64,000 nucleotides of DNA from a bacterium (GTDB lineage Bacteria; Actinomycetota; Thermoleophilia; Solirubrobacterales; Solirubrobacteraceae), in NCBI GenBank assembly GCA_021323635.1, contig JAJPKQ010000022.1, positions 62,001-126,000 of the forward strand. The letters run 5' to 3'. A program made the translations under genes and the position numbers. The notes below the pieces were generated by a model. That model worked only from the letters and a program-made list of their open reading frames with translations, was not told the DNA's origin and made no database searches. Below are positions 58,858 to 64,000 of the stretch, piece by piece. The number at the start of each line of letters is the position of its first letter. Position 1 is the first letter of the stretch.

Positions 58858-58859
58858 CG

Positions 58860-59990
58860 TCAGCTCTCGGTCGCGGTTGAAGCCGGTCCGCGCACGCGGT
58901 AGAGGCGGACCGGCTCGCTGATCCCGCGCAGCCGCCGCGCGCCGGCGAAGGACCAGCTGAAGGGCTCCTCGGGAAGCGCTCGGCGCACCTCCTCGTGGGT
59001 CAGGACGCTGCCCGGGCGGGCGATGTCGGTCAGCCGGCTGGCGAGGTTGACCGGCCGTCCGTACCAGTCCGCAGCGCGCGAGAGGGCGTGTCCAAAGGCG
59101 ATGCCGGCACGCAGGCGCGGCAGCGCGTGCTCTGCCTCCGCGACATCGACCAGCCTCAGCGCGGTCTCAAGCAGCGGCGGCAGCTCGGCGCTGACGAGCA
59201 TGAGGCCGTCGCCGAGCGTCTTGACCAGGCGCACAGGCGGATGCGCAAGCTCGGCCCCGAGCGTCTCCAGACGCAGCGCGATCGCGGTCAGCTCGTGCGG
59301 CTCCAGGCGCTCGCCGGCGCGGGTGAAGCCGACGAGGTCGGCAAAGGCGACGCCGATCGGCCGCGCTCCCGGGAGCGCGGCCGCTGATAGCTCGGCGGCG
59401 CTGACCGCCTCGGAGCGGAAGTGGTTGCGCAGGTGCAGGCCGAGCGTGCGGCCGAGCAGCTGGTCGAGCATCGGCGTCAGCGCAGAGACGACCTGCACCC
59501 AGCGCTCCGCAAGCTCCTCCTCGCGTGCGCCCGGATCGCGCGTGAGCGAGATCGCGACCTCTCCCATCACCTCTGCCACCGGCGGCAGCGCGCGCGCGAG
59601 CACGCGTGCGACCTCGAGCAGGCTCTCATCGCCCACGCCGGCTGCGCGATAGGCGGCGAGCACGCGCGCAAGCTCCAGGTCGCCGTCGCCGTAGACGCGT
59701 TCCTGCGCGCCCGCCACGGCAAGCCCGGCCGCGTGCATCACTTGCTCCAGGAATGCCGGATCGAGCCCGGAGGCGGCGGCCACCTCCGCTCTGGTGTGTT
59801 TGGCGCCGCCGCCCACCAGGCGCTCCGCGCCCACGAACAGCAGCGTGTCGTTGGCCTGCGCGCTGCGCAGCTCCTCGACTCCGACGCCGCTTGCTGCAAG
59901 TCGGCGCAGCAGTCGCAGGCGCTCTGCGCGCGCATCGCCGCTCAAGCCATCGAGCAGGCCCTCGGCTGCAAAATCGATCTGCTGTGGCAT
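58860..59990 (-). CDS. Soluble class III adenylate cyclase, Rv1264-like
   Basis: 376 aa. An all-helical N-terminal regulatory domain (about 1-190, LLDGLSGDARAERLRLLRRL start) precedes the cyclase domain. Key residues: AFADLVGFTRAGERL (metal D), LVKTLGDGLMLVSA (adenine-selecting K and second metal D) and DWYGRPVNLASRLTDIARPG (second selector D, transition-state N and R). Mycobacterial Rv1264 (397 aa) has this build and is held inactive by its N-domain until the pH falls. AAGGAG precedes ATG 59990; the longer open frame to 60437 runs into the divergent cupin. Confidence 0.88.
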   Translation of the reverse strand: MPQQIDFAAEGLLDGLSGDARAERLRLLRRLAASGVGVEELRSAQANDTLLFVGAERLVGGGAKHTRAEVAAASGLDPAFLEQVMHAAGLAVAGAQERVYGDGDLELARVLAAYRAAGVGDESLLEVARVLARALPPVAEVMGEVAISLTRDPGAREEELAERWVQVVSALTPMLDQLLGRTLGLHLRNHFRSEAVSAAELSAAALPGARPIGVAFADLVGFTRAGERLEPHELTAIALRLETLGAELAHPPVRLVKTLGDGLMLVSAELPPLLETALRLVDVAEAEHALPRLRAGIAFGHALSRAADWYGRPVNLASRLTDIARPGSVLTHEEVRRALPEEPFSWSFAGARRLRGISEPVRLYRVRGPASTATES

Positions 59991-60068
59991 CGAGCTCCTT
60001 CCCGGGGTGTGCGGAGGCATACATGTAAGCGCAGCGGGCGGCGCGCGGCGCTGTGGCAAGATGAGGCG

Positions 60069-60500
60069 ATGGAGCGCGCAACGACCCAGACGCGTCTGCG
60101 CGAGCGCGCGCCGGAGCGCTTTGTGCCGTTGCGGCGGGAGCTTGGCGTCAGCACCTTCGGGATCAACCAGATCGTGCTGGAGCCCGGGCAGCGCGGGCGC
60201 ATCCATCGTCACCTGCGCCAAGAGGAGGTCTACCTGGTGCTCTCCGGCACACTGAGCCTGCTCATCGACGGCGAGGAGATGGAGCTCGAGGCTGGCGAGC
60301 TGATCCGCGTCGCCCCCGAGTGCCGCCGGCAGCTGGCAAACCGCGGCCCGGGGCCGCTGTCGGTGCTCGCGCTCGGTGGCGCGAATCCCCACGAGGGTCG
60401 TGACGGGGAGGCATTCGAGAGCTTTCACGCCGAGCACGGCGCGCCCCCGCAGGAGCTGCCCCTACCGCCGGACCTCGATCAGGGGGAGCTGCGCGCATAG
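60069..60500 (+). CDS. Cupin-domain protein
   Basis: 143 aa. Cupin motif 1 reads GQRGRIHRHLRQEEVYLVLS with glutamate and histidine ligands, and motif 2 ELEAGELIRVAPECRRQLAN lacks the usual histidine, so metal binding may be partial. No substrate can be assigned. It begins 78 bp from the divergent cyclase and lies 50 bp before the MFS exporter on the same strand. Confidence 0.78.
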   Translation: MERATTQTRLRERAPERFVPLRRELGVSTFGINQIVLEPGQRGRIHRHLRQEEVYLVLSGTLSLLIDGEEMELEAGELIRVAPECRRQLANRGPGPLSVLALGGANPHEGRDGEAFESFHAEHGAPPQELPLPPDLDQGELRA

Positions 60501-60550
60501 CGACGCCGCAGCGGACAACGCCGGCGCTCTCGCGCAGGCGGCGCCTGACG

Positions 60551-61972
60551 GTGCTTGTGATCTGCTCGATGAGCCTGCTGATCGTGGGCCTTGATGTGAC
60601 GATCGTCAACGTCGCGCTGCCCGCGATCCATCGCTCCCTGCACTCGAGCTACTCGGCGTTGCAGTGGACGATCGACGCCTACACCCTCGTGCTTGCAAGC
60701 CTGCTGATGCTCTCGGGCTCGACCGCCGATCGCATCGGGCGACGACGGCTCTTCCAGGTCGGTCTCGCCACCTTCTCGGCCGGCTCGCTGCTCTGCGCGC
60801 TGGCGCCGAACGCAGGCTTTCTGATCGCCTTCCGCGCGATGCAGGCGATCGGCGGCTCGATGCTGAACCCGGTCGCGATGTCGATCATCCGCAACGTCTT
60901 CGAGGATCCGCGCGAGCGCGCGCAGGCGATCGGCGTCTGGGGCGCGATGATCGGGCTCTCGATGGCGCTCGGCCCGATCACTGGAGGCGCGCTTGTGGAC
61001 TCGGTCGGCTGGCGCGCCGTCTTTCTGGTGAATGTGCCGATCGGGCTGCTTGCGATCGTCCTGACCGCGCTCTACGTGCCCGAGTCGCGGGCGCCGCGCG
61101 CGCGGCGCATCGACCCGCTCGGTCAGGCGCTGATCGTGGTCGCGCTGGCGGCGCTCACCTACGCGATCATCGAGGGCGGCGACCACGGCTTCGGCGCTGG
61201 CGATGTGATCGCCTTCTTCGCCCTCGCCGGGTGCGCGTTCGCGGCGTTGGTGATCCACGAGCTGCGCACCTTTGAGCCGCTGATCGAGCTGCGCTTCTTC
61301 CGCAGCGCGCCCTTCAGCGGCGCCAGCGCGATCGCGGTGGCGGCGTTTGCGGCGATGGGCGGCTTCCTCTTCCTCAACACCCTCTATCTGCAGGACGTGC
61401 GCGGCCTCTCGGCGCTCGACGCCGGCCTCTACACGCTGCCGATGGCGGGCATGACCGTGATCCTCGCGCCGATCTCAGGTCGGATCGTCGGCGCCCGCGG
61501 CGCTCGTCCCTCGATGGTGCTAGCGGCGCTTGCGCTGATCGCAAGCGGCGTGATGCTCGCGCAGATCGGCGATCACACCGCCACCGCCTACCTGCTTGGC
61601 GCCTACTTCGCCTTCGGCGTCGGCTTTGGGCTTGTGAACCCGCCGATCACTAACACGGCGGTCTCGGGCATGCCGCCCGCGCAGGCCGGCGTCGCGGCGG
61701 CGGTCGCCTCGACCAGCCGCCAGGTCGGCCAGACGCTGGGCGTCGCCGTGCTGGGAGCGATCGCCGCCGGATCGACGAGCGCGCACATCGGCCCGGGCTT
61801 CGCGGCGGCGACCCATCCGGCCTGGTGGGTGATCGCGGCGCTCGGCGTCGTGATCCTGGCAGCCGCGCTCGCCTCGACCGGTCGCTGGGCGCAGCGCACC
61901 GCGCGCGCGACCGCAGAGCTCTTCCGCGAAGGCGTCTGCAGCCGCACCGGCGCAGCCGAGGTGACGGCATAG
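60551..61972 (+). CDS. MFS drug exporter, DHA2/EmrB-QacA type
   Basis: 473 aa with 14 predicted membrane helices. Motif blocks: LIVGLDVTIVNVALPAIHRS, SGSTADRIGRRRLFQVGL (motif A), GGSMLNPVAMSIIRNVFEDP, MIGLSMALGPITGGALVDSV (motif C) and WRAVFLVNVPIGL. The family exports cationic drugs, dyes or antibiotics by proton antiport. GTG 60551 is the only start codon before an upstream stop, giving a very short cytoplasmic N-terminus. Substrate unknown. Confidence 0.9.
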   Translation: MLVICSMSLLIVGLDVTIVNVALPAIHRSLHSSYSALQWTIDAYTLVLASLLMLSGSTADRIGRRRLFQVGLATFSAGSLLCALAPNAGFLIAFRAMQAIGGSMLNPVAMSIIRNVFEDPRERAQAIGVWGAMIGLSMALGPITGGALVDSVGWRAVFLVNVPIGLLAIVLTALYVPESRAPRARRIDPLGQALIVVALAALTYAIIEGGDHGFGAGDVIAFFALAGCAFAALVIHELRTFEPLIELRFFRSAPFSGASAIAVAAFAAMGGFLFLNTLYLQDVRGLSALDAGLYTLPMAGMTVILAPISGRIVGARGARPSMVLAALALIASGVMLAQIGDHTATAYLLGAYFAFGVGFGLVNPPITNTAVSGMPPAQAGVAAAVASTSRQVGQTLGVAVLGAIAAGSTSAHIGPGFAAATHPAWWVIAALGVVILAAALASTGRWAQRTARATAELFREGVCSRTGAAEVTA

Positions 61973-62041
61973 CATTGGAGCCCGCGGCGACGGCGGCGCG
62001 AAGGTGCTCGCTCGCCAGAGGCCCCAAGCGGGCGCGCGCGG

Positions 62042-62431
62042 CTAATGGGGCCAGGGATGCTCTTGCAGCAATTCGGCGTCGCCCTCATGATGGGGTCCGA
62101 AGACGATCAGCTCGAGCCCTTGCGGCCCGGCTTCAAAGGCGCGCACCACGCTCGGCTCGACGCGGATCGCATCCAGCGGGGAGACTGTGAGGACCTTGTC
62201 GTCCACGAGCATCCGGCCGCTGCCGGAGAGGACGACATAGACCTCCTCGGCGCGCTTGTGGCGATGGGCGAAGCCCTGGCGTCTGCCCGGCTTTATGCGC
62301 TGCAACGCCAAGCCGATCGTCTCGCAGCCGAGATCTCCGCGCGCGAATCGGGCCTCCTGAATCGCCGAGAGGCCGGCCGCGCCGGCGCGGTCAGGAACCT
62401 CGCCTAGGTTGACGAGCGTGAAGGTCGCCAC
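62042..62431 (-). CDS. Cupin-domain protein
   Basis: 129 aa. Cupin motif 1: GRRQGFAHRHKRAEEVYVVL with two histidines and a glutamate; motif 2: VSPLDAIRVEPSVVRAFEAG without a histidine. It starts at GTG 62431, with a TAGGAT hexamer 6 nt upstream. It follows the isochorismatase-like gene on the same strand with 42 bp between them. Different in sequence from the cupin at 60069. Role unknown. Confidence 0.78.
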   Translation of the reverse strand: MATFTLVNLGEVPDRAGAAGLSAIQEARFARGDLGCETIGLALQRIKPGRRQGFAHRHKRAEEVYVVLSGSGRMLVDDKVLTVSPLDAIRVEPSVVRAFEAGPQGLELIVFGPHHEGDAELLQEHPWPH

Positions 62432-62437
62432 GCGGCG

Positions 62438-62443
62438 ATCCTA
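62438..62443 (-). promoter_or_regulatory. -10 hexamer TAGGAT, leaderless promoter
   Basis: TAGGAT on the minus strand ends 6 nt before the GTG at 62431. Confidence 0.42.
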
Positions 62444-62473
62444 CCCCGCTCGGCCGGCTTGCACGTCGATCGC

Positions 62474-63082
62474 TCAGGCGCGCTGCAGCGCGGCGACCCA
62501 GTCGGCGACGGTCAGGACCTGGGCCTGGCGCGGGAAGACGCGCTCGAGCAGCACGACGTGCAGCTCGGGGTCGGCGTCCGCGCAGCCATCCGCGAGCACC
62601 GCAAGCGCGAAGTCAAGATCGGCGGCCTGGCGAAGGGTCGAGAGCACCACGCCGCTGGTCGCGATGCCGCAGAGCACGAGCGAGTCGATTGTGCGGGCGC
62701 GCAGCAGCAGCTCCAGGTCCGATCCGGAGAAGGCGCTCACTCGGCGCTTGGTCACGACGATGTCCCCGCGCTGGGGCGCGAGCGCAGGGTGGACGTCGCT
62801 TGAGACACCTTCGATGAAGCTCTCGAAGTCGCGCAGGCGCGAGAAGGAGGGGTTGCGGGCGCTGACTTCGGGATAGCCCGGCCGGAAGCCGACCTTGACA
62901 AAGATCACCTGTACGCCCGCTCGGCGGGCGGCGTCGATCGCCTCCGTCAGCCGCGCCAGCAGCGTTTCGCTTCCCAGCCGCTCGACGATGCCCGGCTGCA
63001 CGTCCATCACCAGCAGTGCGGTCCGTTGCGGGTCCACGGCGGGATCGTAAGCGCAGGCGTCCTGCGCCGCGGAGCCGAGCAT
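62474..63082 (-). CDS. Isochorismatase-like cysteine hydrolase
   Basis: 202 aa. The catalytic triad is visible: aspartate in TALLVMDVQPGIVERL, lysine in DIVVTKRRVSAFSGSDLELL and cysteine in SLVLCGIATSGVVLSTLRQA, with the usual cis-peptide bend before it. The family hydrolyses amides or esters (nicotinamide, N-carbamoyl compounds, isochorismate), and the substrate is not fixed by sequence. The first 15 residues are variable. It diverges from the dienelactone hydrolase gene, and both share a region with a perfect palindrome. Confidence 0.87.
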   Translation of the reverse strand: MLGSAAQDACAYDPAVDPQRTALLVMDVQPGIVERLGSETLLARLTEAIDAARRAGVQVIFVKVGFRPGYPEVSARNPSFSRLRDFESFIEGVSSDVHPALAPQRGDIVVTKRRVSAFSGSDLELLLRARTIDSLVLCGIATSGVVLSTLRQAADLDFALAVLADGCADADPELHVVLLERVFPRQAQVLTVADWVAALQRA

Positions 63083-63114
63083 GTCTTGCGGGCGCCCGAG
63101 CAGACCGCAGGTTC

Positions 63115-63130
63115 TTACGTAAACGTAAGG
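63115..63130. promoter_or_regulatory. Perfect palindrome CTTACGT-AA-ACGTAAG, candidate operator
   Basis: A 7+7 inverted repeat with a 2-bp centre lies between the divergent isochorismatase-like and dienelactone hydrolase genes. It overlaps the position of a -35 element for the TATCAT at 63139-63144 (17-bp spacer). A dimeric repressor or MerR-type activator is likely; the regulator is not adjacent. Confidence 0.6.
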
Positions 63131-63138
63131 TTTGCGCT

Positions 63139-63144
63139 ATCATT
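63139..63144 (+). promoter_or_regulatory. -10 hexamer TATCAT
   Basis: TATCAT lies 17 bp after TTACGT (63116-63121), which is inside the palindrome. It would drive the dienelactone hydrolase gene with a leader of about 65 nt. Confidence 0.4.
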
Positions 63145-63216
63145 GGCGCTCACGGCCGGCGCAACGGACGGCTGAGGCACCTCCAGCAAGAGCGACAGAC
63201 GCGAAGGCGGCACGCG

Positions 63217-64000
63217 ATGAGACTGCAGAGCGAATGGATCGAGTACGGCTCAGATGGCGCATCCGTCGCGGCCTATCTGGCGCGAGCGCACCCCGCAGCG
63301 GCACAGCCGCTGCCGGGCGTGCTTGTGATTCAGGAGATATGGGGGCCGGACGGGCACATCTGCGACGTTGCGCAGCGTCTGGCGGAGGCCGGCTATCTGG
63401 CGCTCGCTGTCGACCTCTACTCGCACGGTGGGCGCCCGCCCGAGCTTGCGGCCGAGCGCATCGAGGCGGCCAAGTCCTTCCTTGACTCGGTGGGGCAGAC
63501 GGCGTGGATGGACCCCGCCGCCCGCGCGGCGGAGCTGGCAAAGCTGCCGGCGGAGCGCGCAGAGCAGGTCGGCGCGACGCTTGGCGCGCTGCTCTCGGGA
63601 ACGCGCCCGATGGGGCGCTATCTCGCTGACCTGCGCGCAGCCTACGCGTGGCTGGCGCAGCACCCCGGCTGCGATGGTCGCGTTGCCTCGGTCGGCTTCT
63701 GCCTGGGCGGCGGCCTCTCGGCGCAGCTTGCCTGCAGCGAGAGCGCCCTTGCGGCAGCGGTTATCTTCTACGGCGCCGCTCCGGCCGCCGAGCAGGTCGC
63801 GCAGATCGCCTGTCCGCTGCTGGGCATCTACGGCGCCGAGGATGAGCGCATCAACGCCGGCGTGCCCGCCTTTGCAGGTGCGATGGCGGCGGCGGGCAAG
63901 GCGTTTGAGGCGATCTACTTCGAGGGCGCCGGCCATGCCTTCTTCAACGACACCCGCGCCTCCTACCGCGCAGGACCGGCGCGCTCGGCTTGGGCGCGCA
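63217..64000 (+). CDS. Dienelactone hydrolase family protein, 3' end missing
   Basis: 261 codons are visible from ATG 63217; the gene runs off the right edge. The alpha/beta-hydrolase triad is present: nucleophile cysteine in VASVGFCLGGGLSAQLAC, aspartate in GIYGAEDERINAG and histidine in GAGHAFFNDTRASY. The early glutamate motif VLVIQEIWGPDGHICDVAQR is also typical. The family opens dienelactones in chlorocatechol breakdown, but many members act on other esters. A long insert (about residues 85-130) precedes the nucleophile. Nearly complete at the edge. Confidence 0.87.
   Translation, partial: MRLQSEWIEYGSDGASVAAYLARAHPAAAQPLPGVLVIQEIWGPDGHICDVAQRLAEAGYLALAVDLYSHGGRPPELAAERIEAAKSFLDSVGQTAWMDPAARAAELAKLPAERAEQVGATLGALLSGTRPMGRYLADLRAAYAWLAQHPGCDGRVASVGFCLGGGLSAQLACSESALAAAVIFYGAAPAAEQVAQIACPLLGIYGAEDERINAGVPAFAGAMAAAGKAFEAIYFEGAGHAFFNDTRASYRAGPARSAWAR

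Overview
The window is about 64 kb of very GC-rich, densely coded chromosomal DNA. I place it in the Actinomycetota, most plausibly the Thermoleophilia/Solirubrobacterales. The reasons are the GC content, a Jag-type RNA-binding protein without an N-terminal Jag domain, FadE24/FadE23-like and FabG4/HtdX-like genes as in mycobacteria, an Rv1264-like adenylate cyclase, SHOCT and DUF2892 membrane proteins, and many leaderless promoters. The genus is inference. No insertion sequence, prophage, CRISPR array or rRNA is present. Three tRNA genes occur: Ala-CGC, Ala-TGC and Ile-GAT.

The anchor is the replication-origin neighbourhood at 24.6-32.9 kb. dnaA, dnaN and a dciA/DUF721-like gene run leftward. 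rpmH, rnpA, yidD, yidC, jag, rsmG, parA and parB run rightward from the dnaA-rpmH gap. recF and the gyrase genes are missing from their usual place after dnaN. A 13/16 parS-like site lies on the rsmG promoter, and tRNA-Ile begins inside the last codons of parB.

Left of the origin (0-24 kb): a TrpB2-type tryptophan synthase beta chain; an overlapping MerR - ABC1 kinase - HAMP adenylate cyclase operon; a protein made of two complete membrane-GGDEF units; two tRNA-Ala genes flanking an acidic protein; a scrap of a P-type ATPase gene; a large ATPase-LuxR regulator divergent from a 1151-residue secreted protein; then cyclophilin, a hydroxynitrile-lyase-like cupin, an aldo/keto reductase, a COG4315 protein, a beta-hydroxyacid dehydrogenase, a single membrane-GGDEF protein and a HIT protein.

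Right of the origin (33-64 kb): a menaquinone-type methyltransferase with a UbiA-like membrane protein; a second large secreted protein (EXORDIUM-like plus PKD); an NlpC/P60 protein; GtrA and a bifunctional nuclease; aminotransferase and D-Ala-D-Ala ligase; a phosphodiesterase; a YmdB-type phosphoesterase; an AI-2E exporter; a second tandem GGDEF protein; a TetR-controlled six-gene acyl-CoA operon; a MarR/ring-cleaving dioxygenase pair of MhqR type; an Rv1264-like cyclase; cupins, an MFS exporter, an isochorismatase-like hydrolase and a truncated dienelactone hydrolase.

Themes: heavy investment in cyclic nucleotides (five GGDEF domains in three proteins, two class III cyclases, no EAL or HD-GYP domain); a CoA-linked cycle built from (R)-specific enzymes; two exported proteins whose glutamate codons are mostly GAA although neighbours use GAG; and TANNNT hexamers 6-9 nt before many start codons, which indicate leaderless mRNAs and fix several starts. 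All readings are by eye, without database searches.
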